DNA of 64,000 bases from Streptococcus sp. CF8_St5-11 (GCF_024295625.1 NZ_JANCOJ010000001.1:310001-374000); one strand, 5' to 3'; positions 53,896 to 63,563 are shown, numbered from the stretch's first letter. Translations and numbers: made by a program. Notes: generated by a model not told the origin, from the letters alone.

Positions 53896-54525
53896 TTATT
53901 TGGTACCGAATAAACGGTCACCTGCATCCCCAAGACCAGGAACGATGTAACCATGTTCATTCAAATGTTCATCGAGGGCTGCAGAAAAGATGTCGACATC
54001 CGGATGCGCTTCTTGAAGAGCTTTCACCCCTTCTGGTGCTGCTACTAAGCAGACAAACTTGATATGGCTAGCACCACGTTTTTTCAAAGAATCAATGGCT
54101 AGAATAGCAGATCCACCCGTTGCAAGCATCGGGTCTACTACAAAGATGCGACGTTGATCAATATCTTCTGGTAATTTCACCAAGTATTCGACGGGTTTCA
54201 GGGTTTCTTCATCACGATACATCCCGATATGGCCAACCTTGGCTGCTGGCACCAAACTCAAGAGGCCATCAACCATCCCAATCCCTGCACGAAGAATGGG
54301 AACAATAGCCAATTTTTTCCCTGCGATTTGCTTTTGAACAGTTTTGGTAATCGGAGTTTCAATTTCAACGTCCTCAAGAGGCAATTCACGCAAAACTTCG
54401 TAGCCCATCAACATAGCAATCTCATCTACTAATTCACGAAAGGCCTTTGTAGAGGTATCTGTACGACGGAGAATAGACAATTTATGTTGAATGAGTGGAT
54501 GTGTAATAACTTCTAGTTTTCCCAT
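53896..54525 (-). CDS. upp: Uracil phosphoribosyltransferase
   Basis: 209-residue cytosolic salvage enzyme that makes UMP from uracil and PRPP. The PRPP-binding loop is [12 protein letters not shown] near 128-140, and the uracil site [12 protein letters not shown] is near the C terminus. Separate from clpP. Its long 5' leader contains a terminator-like hairpin. Confidence 0.96.
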   Translation of the reverse strand: MGKLEVITHPLIQHKLSILRRTDTSTKAFRELVDEIAMLMGYEVLRELPLEDVEIETPITKTVQKQIAGKKLAIVPILRAGIGMVDGLLSLVPAAKVGHIGMYRDEETLKPVEYLVKLPEDIDQRRIFVVDPMLATGGSAILAIDSLKKRGASHIKFVCLVAAPEGVKALQEAHPDVDIFSAALDEHLNEHGYIVPGLGDAGDRLFGTK

Positions 54526-54555
54526 TTTTGAGATCCTTCTTTCTAAGCTGCTATC

Positions 54556-54681
54556 TTTTAAAAAGGAGCTTGGATTGAGGAAGAGTCAAACTTTCCCTCT
54601 TTCTGTTACTCCTTTTTGATACGCGCAACACGTGGAAATCTTCATTTCCAACTTTATATTCGTCTTATTATACCAAATTTC
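54556..54681 (-). promoter_or_regulatory. upp promoter and long structured leader
   Basis: An extended -10 (TGGTATAAT) near 54675 gives a leader of ~130 bases. It contains AAAAAGGAG (near 54612) paired with CTCCTTTTT (near 54560), with an inner GAGGGAA/TTCCTC pairing. This resembles an intrinsic terminator, so attenuation by pyrimidines is possible, but I see no PyrR-binding motif. Confidence 0.4.
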
Positions 54682-54683
54682 AC

Positions 54684-54731
54684 CAAAAAAAGAGAGCCCT
54701 TACACTTAATTTTTTAAAGTTCGGACTCACT
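54684..54731 (-). terminator. Terminator of mgtA
   Basis: Minus-strand GAGTCC pairs with GGGCTC around an AT-rich loop with further pairing, then CTTTTTTT. Next to the upp promoter. Confidence 0.6.
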
Positions 54732-54746
54732 CTTTCTATGGAAAAA

Positions 54747-57407
54747 TCACAACCATTCCTTGTATTTCTTGATATAGATACGTTTGACAACCGTCACACT
54801 AAGCATATAGAGGACGATAATCGCAAACAATAGAACAAAGTACAATCCATTGAGTTGGCTCAACTTCAAGATAGGGGCCAAAGGACTATATGGAAGGGAG
54901 GTCACAAAGATGGCTGCTGCTAGGGTCGTCACCACAACTGAGAAGGCTGGACGACTTTGGATAAATGGCAATTTTGGTGAGCGCAACATATGAATAACCA
55001 TAGTTTGCGACCACATGGATTCGATAAACCATCCGGTTTGGAAAACCATGATAAAGGCTGCTGCATCTGCTACTCCATGGTTGTAGCCATGACCTAAAAT
55101 CATTGGGACAACAAGGAAGTAGAGAAGCATGTAGGTAATAATATCAAATACGGATGAAATTGGACCGATCCAAGCCATGAAGCGCATAATAGAATTGGCT
55201 TCCCAGATACGAGGTTTCTTGAGGAATTCCTTGTCGACATTGTCAAAAGGAAGGGCGATACAAGAAAGATCATAGATAAGATTGAGCACAATCAAATGAA
55301 CAGGAGCCATTGGAAGGAAAGGCAAAAAGATGCTGGCGAAGAGCAGAGAGAAGATGTTCCCGAAGTTAGAAGAGACCGTCATCTTGATGTACTTGGTCAT
55401 ATTGGCATAGACCTTGCGGCCTTCAACCAAACCTTTTTCAAGGACCATCAAATCCTTATCCAGAAGGATGACATCTGCCGTTTCCTTGGCGATATCCACA
55501 GCGGTATCCACGGAGATCCCAACGTCTGAGACCTTCATGGATGGAGCATCGTTGATCCCATCTCCCATGTAACCAACCTTGTGGCCATTATTCTTGAGGC
55601 AGAGGATGATCCGCGCTTTTTGATCTGGTGATAGTTTGGCAAAGACCGTTGTTGTTTCCACAACTTCTGCTAACTCTTGGTCTGTCATCGTATCGATTTC
55701 GCTTCCCAAAAGAATCCGCTCGACATCTAGTCCTACTTTTTCACAGACAGCTTGGGTGACCTTTTCATTGTCCCCAGTTAAGATCTTGGTGGTTACCCCA
55801 TATTCTGCAAGAGCTTTGATTGCTGGAGCTGCAGAAGGTTTTGGTGGATCAAGAAAGGCAAGGTAACCGGTTAGGATCATGTCTCGTTCATCTTCAACAC
55901 TAAAGATTTCATTTTCGTCCAAGTCGGTTTTGTAGCTGACTCCCAAAACACGAAGACCTTGTTCATTTAATTGAGCGACCTCAGCGAGGACCTCTTGACG
56001 GACCTCGTCTGTTAATCGTTTGATATCACCCTTGTATTCAACATAAGTCGATACAGAAAGCATTTCTTCCAAGGCACCCTTGGTCACCATGCTGACCACA
56101 CCGTCTTCGTCTTTGACAATGACACTCATGCGACGACGTTCAAAATCAAAGGGCAATTCATCTATCTTATGGAAGGTTTGATCTAAATCGCGGACGATCT
56201 CATGTTTCTTGGCTTCTTTATGGGTTCGATTGATAATCGCCCGGTCCATCAAATTTTTTAGCCCAGTTTGGAAATAGGAATTCAAATAAGCCCGGCGAAG
56301 GACTGATAGATCCAAATCGCCATGGATATCAAGCGGATACTCCAAAACGATTTCGTCTTGGGTCAAGGTTCCTGTCTTATCTGTACACAAAATATCGATG
56401 GCACCGAGGTCTTGGATCGCATTGAGTTTTTTGATAACGACTTTTTCCTTAGCCATGATGATGGAGCCTTTGGCAAGACTCGCCGTAATAATCATCGGCA
56501 ACATTTCAGGAGTCAAACCAACCCCAACACTGAGGGCAAAGACACCTGCTTCTAACCAGTCACCATCTGTTAGGCCATTGATCACAAAGACGACGGGCAC
56601 CATGACTAACATGAGCCGAATCAAGAGCCAAGAAATGGTGTTCATTTCTCTCTCAAATGAGGTTGGTTCGTCATAGGTGTTGATGGTTTGCTCAATGGCG
56701 CCCATCATGGTTTCATCCCCCACGACCAAGACTAAGGCAGTCGCCCGGCCGGAGATGACATTGGTCCCCATGAAGGCCAAGCTTTCACTCTCCAAGAGAC
56801 TATCTAAGTTTTGACTGTCGGCTTTTCTAAGACAAACCTTTTCAACAGCATCACTTTCCCCTGTGAGACCAGATTGTTGGACAAAAAAGTCACGGGAATC
56901 AATCAAGACCACATCTGCTGGGATCATATCGCCGGCACTCAGTTTGATCACATCTCCGACAACGATTTCATCGATCGGAATTTCTTGTTCTGATCCATCA
57001 CGCAGAACGGTCGCAGTATTGACAATCATACGTGATAAGTTGCTGGCAGCTTTGTCGCTCCGCAATTCTTGAATGAAGCGGATCCCACCAGAAATCAAGA
57101 CCAAGGTCACAATGATGATGGAGGTCGTTGGGTCCTGCTCACCTGGCTTCGCTAGCCAGACATTGGTGATGAAGGAAACCAGCGCAATGACCAACAAAAT
57201 CACCGTAAAAGGATTGATGATCGATTCGTAGATCTTTTTGATCATAGAATCTTCTTGACCTTTTGTGATGACATTTTCGCCATAGGTATCGCGGTTTTCT
57301 TCTACTTGATCGTCAACTAGACCAAGGGCACTGGTTTTGTAGGTGGCAAAGGTAGTTTCAAGTGGTTCTTGAAGAGCAGTAATGAATCTTTCTTTATTTG
57401 TTTGCAT
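54747..57407 (-). CDS. mgtA: Mg2+-importing P-type ATPase MgtA
   Basis: 886-residue P3B-type membrane pump. Landmarks: QQSGLTGESDAVEK near 185, VGLTPEMLPMIITASLAKG near 290, phosphorylation site ILCTDKTGTLTQDE near 340, hinge KVGYMGDGINDAPSMKVSD near 615, and the MgtA-specific NLIYDLSCIALPFDNVD near 705. The ATG with AAAAAGGAG upstream is used, not the TTG six codons earlier that lies within that ribosome-binding site. The M-box leader argues strongly for magnesium over calcium or manganese as substrate. Confidence 0.93.
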   Translation of the reverse strand: MQTNKERFITALQEPLETTFATYKTSALGLVDDQVEENRDTYGENVITKGQEDSMIKKIYESIINPFTVILLVIALVSFITNVWLAKPGEQDPTTSIIIVTLVLISGGIRFIQELRSDKAASNLSRMIVNTATVLRDGSEQEIPIDEIVVGDVIKLSAGDMIPADVVLIDSRDFFVQQSGLTGESDAVEKVCLRKADSQNLDSLLESESLAFMGTNVISGRATALVLVVGDETMMGAIEQTINTYDEPTSFEREMNTISWLLIRLMLVMVPVVFVINGLTDGDWLEAGVFALSVGVGLTPEMLPMIITASLAKGSIIMAKEKVVIKKLNAIQDLGAIDILCTDKTGTLTQDEIVLEYPLDIHGDLDLSVLRRAYLNSYFQTGLKNLMDRAIINRTHKEAKKHEIVRDLDQTFHKIDELPFDFERRRMSVIVKDEDGVVSMVTKGALEEMLSVSTYVEYKGDIKRLTDEVRQEVLAEVAQLNEQGLRVLGVSYKTDLDENEIFSVEDERDMILTGYLAFLDPPKPSAAPAIKALAEYGVTTKILTGDNEKVTQAVCEKVGLDVERILLGSEIDTMTDQELAEVVETTTVFAKLSPDQKARIILCLKNNGHKVGYMGDGINDAPSMKVSDVGISVDTAVDIAKETADVILLDKDLMVLEKGLVEGRKVYANMTKYIKMTVSSNFGNIFSLLFASIFLPFLPMAPVHLIVLNLIYDLSCIALPFDNVDKEFLKKPRIWEANSIMRFMAWIGPISSVFDIITYMLLYFLVVPMILGHGYNHGVADAAAFIMVFQTGWFIESMWSQTMVIHMLRSPKLPFIQSRPAFSVVVTTLAAAIFVTSLPYSPLAPILKLSQLNGLYFVLLFAIIVLYMLSVTVVKRIYIKKYKEWL

Positions 57408-57425
57408 TGGTATCTCCTTTTTCAA

Positions 57426-57515
57426 TCAGGAGCCAATCACTTTTGGAGTCCCTACGACACAAATCAGCGATTGGCTGGCTCGGTGCGGTTCGGGATGATC
57501 GTCGATTTGTATCAT
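57426..57515 (-). CDS. Leader ORF between the M-box and mgtA
   Basis: 29 codons, beginning MIQIDDHPEPHRASQSL and ending KVIGS. A strong AAAGGAG lies six bases before the ATG. The stop is 18 bases before the mgtA ATG, with the mgtA ribosome-binding site in between. The N-terminal DDHPEP run resembles the acidic/proline start of enterobacterial MgtL, which destabilises ribosomes at low Mg2+. Within the ORF, AGCCAATC and GATTGGCT form a perfect 8-base stem that translation would melt. Translation and function are inferred. Confidence 0.65.
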   Translation of the reverse strand: MIQIDDHPEPHRASQSLICVVGTPKVIGS

Positions 57516-57547
57516 AGCTCTCTCCTTTCACTTTTCTTGGTAAGGCA

Positions 57548-57581
57548 TAAAAAAGAGTCCTACCCTCGATCGGTAGGACTC
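57548..57581 (-). terminator. Expression-platform terminator of the M-box
   Basis: Perfect GAGTCCTACC/GGTAGGACTC stem with a GATCGAG loop, followed by seven T, 33 bases before the leader ORF. Confidence 0.88.
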
Positions 57582-57772
57582 ATGAAACTTGTCATTTATT
57601 TTTTAATCAAAACTCTTAAAAAATTGACCGTTCAAGCTTTAGCTCCGCAAGGCGATGAAATGAGCTTAGTCTTGACCTTTGCGATCAGGACTGTTGACCA
57701 ACGAGTAGTGTCTCCACTGCTTTGCGGTAGTCATCCGTATCCTTGTGGTAGCCTCACCTACCGTATTTCGAG
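57582..57772 (-). ncRNA. M-box (ykoK) Mg2+ riboswitch
   Basis: The minus-strand leader contains the conserved M-box blocks: TAGGTGAGGCTACC near 57765, GGATACGGATGACTACCGC, then TTGGTCAACAG near 57693, followed by a long 3' stem region. A terminator follows. High Mg2+ should compact the aptamer and allow termination; low Mg2+ should let transcription reach mgtA. The assignment rests on motif recognition, not on a covariance model. Confidence 0.82.
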
Positions 57773-57775
57773 TTT

Positions 57776-57804
57776 ATTTTACTCCTTCATTTACAGAAAG
57801 TCAA
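57776..57804 (-). promoter_or_regulatory. Promoter of the M-box-mgtA transcript
   Basis: Minus-strand TTGACT (57804-57799), 17-base spacer, TAAAAT (57781-57776). Confidence 0.75.
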
Positions 57805-57807
57805 CAC

Positions 57808-58971
57808 TTATTTGTGAAAAATATCAACTAATCGTTTGGTAATTTCTTCAATAAGAGAGAAAGGAGCCGCTACATTAAGGCGGGCATGCAAGGTTCCTTC
57901 TTTTCCGAAATCTGTTCCACGGTTCAAAATCAATTTGGCTTGGTCATGGATTTTAGCATGTAGCTCATCATCGGTATAAGGATAAGCTGAAAAGTCCAAC
58001 CAAAGAAGATAGGTTCCTTGGGGCTTCATGACCCGGATATTGGTCTTTTCCTGCAATTCATCTACAACATAGTCAATGTGTTTTTCAAAGACTTGCTTGA
58101 GCTCTGTCAACCAAGGTTTGCCATGGCGATAAGCTGCTTCTGTAGCAATATAGCCCAAGCCTGAGATTTCATGTTGGTTATTGGCCAATTGCCGTTGTTT
58201 AAAAGCTGTGCGAAGTTTTGGATTTTCAATAACCACATAAGAATTTTTTGTTCCTGCAATATTGAAAGTCTTGGTTGCACTGGTTAAGATCAAGCTAAAG
58301 TCTTTAAAGCTTGGGTCAACTGTGTTAAAGCTGATATGACGCTGGCCAAACAAGGCTAAATCTTGGTGGATCTCATCTGAAATGAGAAGGACACCATGTT
58401 TTTGACAGAGATGGCCAATTTTTTCCAAGACCTCACGATCCCATACACGGCCTCCAGGATTGTGCGGATTGCATAAAACATAGAGTTTAACCTCTTGCTC
58501 CACAATGTCTTTTTCTAGCTGATCAAAATCGATTTGGAAAAGTCCGTCTTTTTCAACTAATGAATTTTCGATCAATTTTCGACGATTGAGCTTGACGCTT
58601 CGTGCAAACGGAGGATAGACTGGTGTATTGATTAAGACAGCATCCCCTTCCTTGGTGAAGGCTTGAATGGCTGTTGAAATAGCTGGCACAACACCTTCGA
58701 TAAAGACGATCGCTTCCTTGTCAAAGGAATAGCCGTGCTCATTTTTTTCCCACTCAAGGATCGATTGATAGAGGCTGTCTGCTGCATAGGTATAGCCGTA
58801 GACCATTTGGTCAGCATAGCCAATTACCGCTTCTCGCACTTCTGGAATGACGTTAAAATCCATGTCCGCGATCCAAGCCGGAATGATCTCTGGATCCGTC
58901 TCTGTCTCTTTCCACTTATAGGTATGGTGGGTCAAGCGATTGGGTAAAGTCGTAAAATCATATTTGCTCAT
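57808..58971 (-). CDS. MalY/PatB-type cystathionine beta-lyase
   Basis: 387-residue fold-type I PLP enzyme that splits C-S bonds of cystathionine or cysteine conjugates, giving homocysteine, pyruvate and ammonia. The PLP lysine is in SATKTFNIAGTKNSYVV near 235, NPHNPGGRVWDREVLE is near 165, and the aspartate that contacts the pyridine ring is in SDEIHQDLALFG. It follows the other PLP enzyme by one base. In oral streptococci such lyases also release H2S. No terminator of its own is visible before the mgtA promoter. Confidence 0.88.
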   Translation of the reverse strand: MSKYDFTTLPNRLTHHTYKWKETETDPEIIPAWIADMDFNVIPEVREAVIGYADQMVYGYTYAADSLYQSILEWEKNEHGYSFDKEAIVFIEGVVPAISTAIQAFTKEGDAVLINTPVYPPFARSVKLNRRKLIENSLVEKDGLFQIDFDQLEKDIVEQEVKLYVLCNPHNPGGRVWDREVLEKIGHLCQKHGVLLISDEIHQDLALFGQRHISFNTVDPSFKDFSLILTSATKTFNIAGTKNSYVVIENPKLRTAFKQRQLANNQHEISGLGYIATEAAYRHGKPWLTELKQVFEKHIDYVVDELQEKTNIRVMKPQGTYLLWLDFSAYPYTDDELHAKIHDQAKLILNRGTDFGKEGTLHARLNVAAPFSLIEEITKRLVDIFHK

Positions 58972-58972
58972 C

Positions 58973-60070
58973 TTAAGCCTCCAATGCTTGTTTCAAATCG
59001 TCAATCAAATCATCCGCATCTTCGATTCCGATAGACAAACGAAGCAGGTCATCTGTCAAGCCGTATGAATGACGAACCTCTGCTGGAATATCAGCGTGGG
59101 TCTGAGTAGTCGGATAAGTGATCAAGCTCTCCACTCCGCCCAGACTTTCTGCAAAGGTAAAGACTTGAAGAGAATTTAAAAAGTTAGGAATTTTTTTCTC
59201 ATCTTGAATTTTAAAGGAGACCATTCCCCCTTTTCCAGTATAGAGAACTTCTTTAACCTGAGGTTCTGTTTTCAAGAATTCGACCACCTTGCGAGCATTC
59301 TCTGTCGAGCGCTCCATCCGAATCGAAAGCGTCTTGATCCCACGGATCAACAGATAGCTGTCAAATGGGGAAAGAACAGCACCGGTCGTGTTCAAATTGT
59401 AAAAGAGTTGGTCATACAGGTCTGGATCATTTGTCACGACAACACCAGCCAAGACATCGTTGTGACCAGCTAGGTACTTGGTTGCTGAATGAAGAACAAT
59501 ATCAGCACCCTCTTCAATTGGGCGTTGGTAAATAGGGCTATAGAAGGTATTATCCACCACGACTTTGGCACCTTTTGCATGGGCCAATTTGGCTAAATGA
59601 TCAATATCAAATTCCAACATCAATGGATTAGTTGGTGTTTCAATATAGAGGACATCCACCGGATCATGATCTAGATGGTGGATCAGTTCTTCTTCTGTAT
59701 TGGCATAGGTGAAAGAGAAACGACCTTCTTGCTCTTGTTGGTTAAACCAGCGGAAAGAACCTCCATAAAGGTCACGAACGGCCAAGACTTTTGAACCAAC
59801 AGGGAAAATGCTAAAAGCAAGCACAATAGCTGACATTCCAGAGCTTGTCGCCAAAGCATAATCTGCACTTTCGATAGCTGCCAAAGTCTTTTCAGCTGTT
59901 GCGCGTGTTGGATTTTTCGTACGGGTATAGTCAAAACCTGTAGACTGACCAAATTCTGGGTGTTGGTAAGTCGTAGAGAAATGCAAAGGAGTCGTCAAAG
60001 CTCCCGTTGCTTTATCCGACTTGATTCCTGCCTGTGCCAAGATAGTATTGATATTGCGTTTTTTACTCAT
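58973..60070 (-). CDS. Cystathionine gamma-synthase/lyase family PLP enzyme
   Basis: 365-residue member of the Cys/Met metabolism family. TTPLHFSTTYQHPEFGQS is near the N terminus, the PLP lysine lies in VLHSATKYLAGHNDVLAG near 195, and the phosphate-binding segment is ATSSGMSAI. It could be cystathionine gamma-synthase (MetB) or a beta/gamma-lyase; the alignment that would decide is not available. A MET-box upstream and the tight link to the second lyase point to methionine synthesis. Confidence 0.88.
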   Translation of the reverse strand: MSKKRNINTILAQAGIKSDKATGALTTPLHFSTTYQHPEFGQSTGFDYTRTKNPTRATAEKTLAAIESADYALATSSGMSAIVLAFSIFPVGSKVLAVRDLYGGSFRWFNQQEQEGRFSFTYANTEEELIHHLDHDPVDVLYIETPTNPLMLEFDIDHLAKLAHAKGAKVVVDNTFYSPIYQRPIEEGADIVLHSATKYLAGHNDVLAGVVVTNDPDLYDQLFYNLNTTGAVLSPFDSYLLIRGIKTLSIRMERSTENARKVVEFLKTEPQVKEVLYTGKGGMVSFKIQDEKKIPNFLNSLQVFTFAESLGGVESLITYPTTQTHADIPAEVRHSYGLTDDLLRLSIGIEDADDLIDDLKQALEA

Positions 60071-60084
60071 ATTGCCCTCCGATA

Positions 60085-60174
60085 AACATTCAATCTAACT
60101 GCTTACTATTTTATCACTATTATGAGGAGAGCGGTTTTCCCATTTTCAAGACCTAGCTATAGTTTCAAACTATA
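60085..60174 (-). promoter_or_regulatory. Promoter and MET-box of the PLP enzyme operon
   Basis: TATAGTTTCAAACTATA (60158-60174) is a perfect palindrome that matches the streptococcal MtaR/MetR-family box TATAGTTTnAAACTATA. An extended -10 (TGATAAAAT) lies ~35 bases before the start. LysR-type activation under methionine limitation is inferred. Confidence 0.75.
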
Positions 60175-60180
60175 AGAAAA

Positions 60181-60355
60181 GAGAGTGGGACAGAAATCGG
60201 TCATTCGTTAGAATTCGATTTCGTCGTCCCACCTCCGCACAGTTGAGTAGGGCTGTAAAAGCTGATGAAAGCAGCGTAGTAGAGCCCACTCAACCACTGC
60301 GTCTTGCTCGATAATCCAAAAATAATTGAGAGGCTAGGACTTCTGTCCCAGCCTC
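60181..60355 (+). repeat. 175-base intergenic repeat, family 1, copy 4
   Basis: Lies between the flippase stop and the MET-box, six bases from the latter. It differs from copies 2 and 3 at a few bases (GGTCATTC, AAAGCAGC, GATAATCC, CTTCTGTCCC). Read on the minus strand, the terminal hairpin can end the flippase transcript. Confidence 0.92.
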
Positions 60356-60361
60356 TCAGGT

Positions 60362-61990
60362 TTATTTAATCCGAAATTTTTGTCTAAGACGTGTAGCTTG
60401 ACCTCCGATAAAGCGGTCAAAATACCGTAGCCATAATCCTAAGGCTCCATAGATAACAACCCCTAATCCGCCAATGACGATGATATAAATCATGCTCGAT
60501 ACACGGCCATTTGGTGGGAAAATCCAGCCCAAAATCAAACCGGCGATCAAGACTCCAAGTAGCATCACCACGGTCAGAATGGAACCAAGCAAGGTCCGCT
60601 TGAAGACGATGGTGCGATTAAACTGAGTAATGGTTTGGATCTCCCGATACATGAGGACGATTGGCACCATTAACGCAATGGTCGTTGACAAAAGCGGCCC
60701 ATAAGAACGAAAGACCAGAATAAATGGAATTTGGAGGACCAATTTCACTACTACTCCATAGAGGAAGTAGCGAATAGCTTTGCGGTTTTGGAAGAGAGCT
60801 TGAATCATTGGGGACAAGACTGTGTAAAGACCCAAAATTACCGTTTGCAACATCGCTACGATAAAGAGTCCCAAAGCCAAGCCATCTGGTTGCCCATAAA
60901 ATACCGTATAAAGTGGTTTTGCGACTGCTACTGCACCAAAGGTAGCTGGAAGCAAGAATGCTAGCAACATAGTCAAGTTATCCTGTACGAGCTTGCCTGC
61001 AGCTTTTAGATCGCCCTTGACATAATTCTCTGTCAACAGTGGAATTCCTACTCCCCCAATCGAAGTCGCTACTGCGATCAAGATCATGGTGATTTTGTTT
61101 GGATTAGCAGAGAAATAACTAAACATGACCATCAGCTGTTTCTGACTATAATCTGTAAACCAAGACATGACATTGATAAAGGTCATCTGGTCGACAATTT
61201 GAAAGAGCTGAATGGCGGAACCAGTGATGATGAAAGGAATGGCCTCACGGATAGTATCCATGAGAAGCGCACGAGTATCGATTCCTTCACTTCCCTCTTG
61301 CTTTCTCAAAATAGATGAGAGCAAGCCTGTTTTTGCAAGGTAATAAAAGAGAACCAGAAGGCTCGCTCCCATACCGATAAAGGCAGCAAAGGTCGACTGC
61401 GTAACAGCCTGCACATAATCTCCTGAGCCAATCTTCATAATGAAGAAGGTCGTGAGCAACATCCAGATGACCCGGATGACTTGCTCTGCGATCTGGCTAA
61501 TGGCATAAGGTTTCATGTTGTTAAAACCTTGGAAAAATCCGCGAATGACACTCATCGAAGGAAAGATCAAGACAGCCCAAGAAAGGCTCTGCATGATCGG
61601 AATCAACTCTTTTCCCCCACCTGAAAGGCTCGCAAAGACAGGAGATAAAAGATACATGAGAATGGCAAATCCAAGGCCTAGAATTCCCATGAATTTCAAG
61701 AATCCTCGAATCAAAGCAAAGCTATGATCGGCTTGATCCCGGGTATTGTACTTGGCTACTTGCTTGGCAACAGCTACAGGTACCCCAGCTGTCGAAATCA
61801 AGAGAAACCAAGCGTAGATATTGTATCCCATTGTAAAAAGACCATTGGCTTGTGGCCCATATTTTCCCATCCAAATATACCAAGGAATAATATAAGCGGC
61901 TCCTAGCAAACGGCTGATAAAATTGCTGGCTGTCATCCAGGCAGTCCCGCGTAGCATCTGGGCTTGCTGGTCATTTTGTTCGTGACTCAT
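60362..61990 (-). CDS. ytgP: YtgP-family lipid II/oligosaccharide flippase
   Basis: 542-residue membrane protein of the MOP superfamily (Wzx/MurJ/SpoVB-like) with about 14 helices. The N terminus reads [26 protein letters not shown], a family hallmark, with basic loops between helices. In streptococci YtgP replaces MurJ as the lipid II flippase; its place divergent to murE, another wall gene, fits. Ends six bases from repeat family 1 copy 4. Confidence 0.9.
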   Translation of the reverse strand: MSHEQNDQQAQMLRGTAWMTASNFISRLLGAAYIIPWYIWMGKYGPQANGLFTMGYNIYAWFLLISTAGVPVAVAKQVAKYNTRDQADHSFALIRGFLKFMGILGLGFAILMYLLSPVFASLSGGGKELIPIMQSLSWAVLIFPSMSVIRGFFQGFNNMKPYAISQIAEQVIRVIWMLLTTFFIMKIGSGDYVQAVTQSTFAAFIGMGASLLVLFYYLAKTGLLSSILRKQEGSEGIDTRALLMDTIREAIPFIITGSAIQLFQIVDQMTFINVMSWFTDYSQKQLMVMFSYFSANPNKITMILIAVATSIGGVGIPLLTENYVKGDLKAAGKLVQDNLTMLLAFLLPATFGAVAVAKPLYTVFYGQPDGLALGLFIVAMLQTVILGLYTVLSPMIQALFQNRKAIRYFLYGVVVKLVLQIPFILVFRSYGPLLSTTIALMVPIVLMYREIQTITQFNRTIVFKRTLLGSILTVVMLLGVLIAGLILGWIFPPNGRVSSMIYIIVIGGLGVVIYGALGLWLRYFDRFIGGQATRLRQKFRIK

Positions 61991-62042
61991 AAACGTCCTC
62001 TTTCGTTTCTTCTTCTCTTCATTATAAACTTTTCCATGTTAC

Positions 62043-62071
62043 TTGTAAAATTCAGACTTTCGGTTTACAAT
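62043..62071 (+). promoter_or_regulatory. Promoter of murE
   Basis: TTGTAA (62043-62048), 17-base spacer, TACAAT (62066-62071), six bases before the ATG. No Shine-Dalgarno can fit between. Confidence 0.65.
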
Positions 62072-62077
62072 AGTTTT

Positions 62078-63523
62078 ATGATTACAATTGAACAAACCCT
62101 CAACATTTTAAAACATGACCAAAATTTCCGAGAAGTTCTAATGAATGGTGAATACCATTACCATCTAGAAGGAACAAGTTTTGATGCCATTAGCTATGAT
62201 AGCCGTAAGGTGTCTGCTAGCACCCTCTTTTTTGTCAAAGGGGCGAACTTCAAAAAAGAATACCTGGAACAGGCGATTTCTAATGGGCTCGGCTTTTATG
62301 TCTCTGAAAAAGATTATGAAGTTGGTATCCCTGCCATTCTTGTCAATGATATCAAGCAAGCCATGAGCTTAATTGCCATGGAGTTTTATGGGCACCCTGA
62401 GAAACAATTAAAATTATTAGCTTTCACAGGGACCAAGGGAAAGACAACAGCGGCCTACTTTGCTTACCATATTTTGGAACAAAGCCACCGACCAGCTATG
62501 CTGTCTACCATGAATACGACACTGGATGGTATAAACTTCTTTAAATCAGCCCTGACCACACCAGAGAGCTTGGATCTTTTTGCTATGATGGCTCAGGCAG
62601 TAGCCAATGATCGGACTCACCTGATTATGGAGGTCTCTAGTCAGGCCTATCTGGTGAAACGGGTTTACGGTCTTACCTTTAACGTCGGCGTTTTTCTAAA
62701 TATTAGTCCTGACCATATTGGACCGATTGAACATCCAACTTTTGAGGATTACTTCTACCACAAACGTCTCCTCATGAAGAATAGCCAAGCTGTTGTCATC
62801 AATAGCGATATGGATCATTTCTCTGTCTTGAAAGAACAAGTCGAGGACCAGGAGCACGACTTCTATGGTAGCCAGTCTGAGAATCAAATTGAAAACTCCA
62901 AAGCTTTCAGCTTCTCAGCTACTGGTAAATTAGCTGGAGACTATGATATCCAACTCATTGGTCGCTTCAACCAAGAAAATGCTGTGGCTGCTGGACTTGC
63001 CTGCCTTCGCCTAGGTGCGAGCCTCGAGGATATCCAAAAAGGGATTGCTAAGACGCGCGTTCCAGGCCGAATGGAAGTCTTGACTCAGCAAAACGGCGCT
63101 AAGGTCTTCATCGACTACGCCCATAATGGTGATAGCTTGAAAAAACTACTCTCTGTTGTCGAAACCCATCAAACGGGGACCATTTCACTAGTTCTCGGAT
63201 CAACTGGGAATAAAGGAGAGAGCCGCCGCAAGGACTTTGGCATACTCTTGGAAGACCATCCTGAGATCCAAGTCTTCCTCACAGCGGATGATCCCAACTA
63301 TGAAGATCCTTTGGCTATCGCTGAAGAGATTAGTAGTTTTATCACGCGCCCTGTCGAGAAAATCGCAGATCGCGAAGAAGCCATTCAACTGGCTATGGCG
63401 ACAACCAGCAAGCCTGAAGATGCTGTTATTATCGCTGGAAAAGGAGCAGACTGCTACCAAATCGTCAATGGCGTAAAAGAAGAGTATCCAGGTGACGCCG
63501 CCATCGCTGAACGTTATCTATAA
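62078..63523 (+). CDS. murE: UDP-MurNAc-tripeptide ligase MurE (L-lysine type)
   Basis: 481-residue Mur ligase that adds the third stem-peptide residue in the cytosol. The ATP site [18 protein letters not shown] lies near 112-130, [20 protein letters not shown] near 140-160, [17 protein letters not shown] near 210, and [17 protein letters not shown] near 345. The specificity motif is DDPNYEDP (not DNPR), so the enzyme adds L-lysine. The start fits the family N terminus; a longer frame covers the promoter. The ATG is six bases after the -10 box, so the message is probably leaderless. Confidence 0.95.
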   Translation: MITIEQTLNILKHDQNFREVLMNGEYHYHLEGTSFDAISYDSRKVSASTLFFVKGANFKKEYLEQAISNGLGFYVSEKDYEVGIPAILVNDIKQAMSLIAMEFYGHPEKQLKLLAFTGTKGKTTAAYFAYHILEQSHRPAMLSTMNTTLDGINFFKSALTTPESLDLFAMMAQAVANDRTHLIMEVSSQAYLVKRVYGLTFNVGVFLNISPDHIGPIEHPTFEDYFYHKRLLMKNSQAVVINSDMDHFSVLKEQVEDQEHDFYGSQSENQIENSKAFSFSATGKLAGDYDIQLIGRFNQENAVAAGLACLRLGASLEDIQKGIAKTRVPGRMEVLTQQNGAKVFIDYAHNGDSLKKLLSVVETHQTGTISLVLGSTGNKGESRRKDFGILLEDHPEIQVFLTADDPNYEDPLAIAEEISSFITRPVEKIADREEAIQLAMATTSKPEDAVIIAGKGADCYQIVNGVKEEYPGDAAIAERYL

Positions 63524-63530
63524 TCAAAAA

Positions 63531-63563
63531 AAACAAGGCTAGGAAGTTTTCCTAGCCTCTTTC
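63531..63563 (+). terminator. Bidirectional terminator after murE
   Basis: AGGCTAGGAA pairs with TTCCTAGCCT around GTT, followed by CTTTCT on plus and a TTGTTTTTTTT run on minus. Confidence 0.8.

Noticed and set aside
57369-57842. 157-codon plus-strand frame across the mgtA leader
   Set aside because: It runs through the M-box, its terminator and the leader ORF in the wrong direction, with no promoter or ribosome-binding site.
60071-60180. T-box or SAM riboswitch before the PLP enzyme operon
   Set aside because: The leader is short and has no specifier loop or SAM-aptamer blocks; the MET-box palindrome accounts for the regulation.
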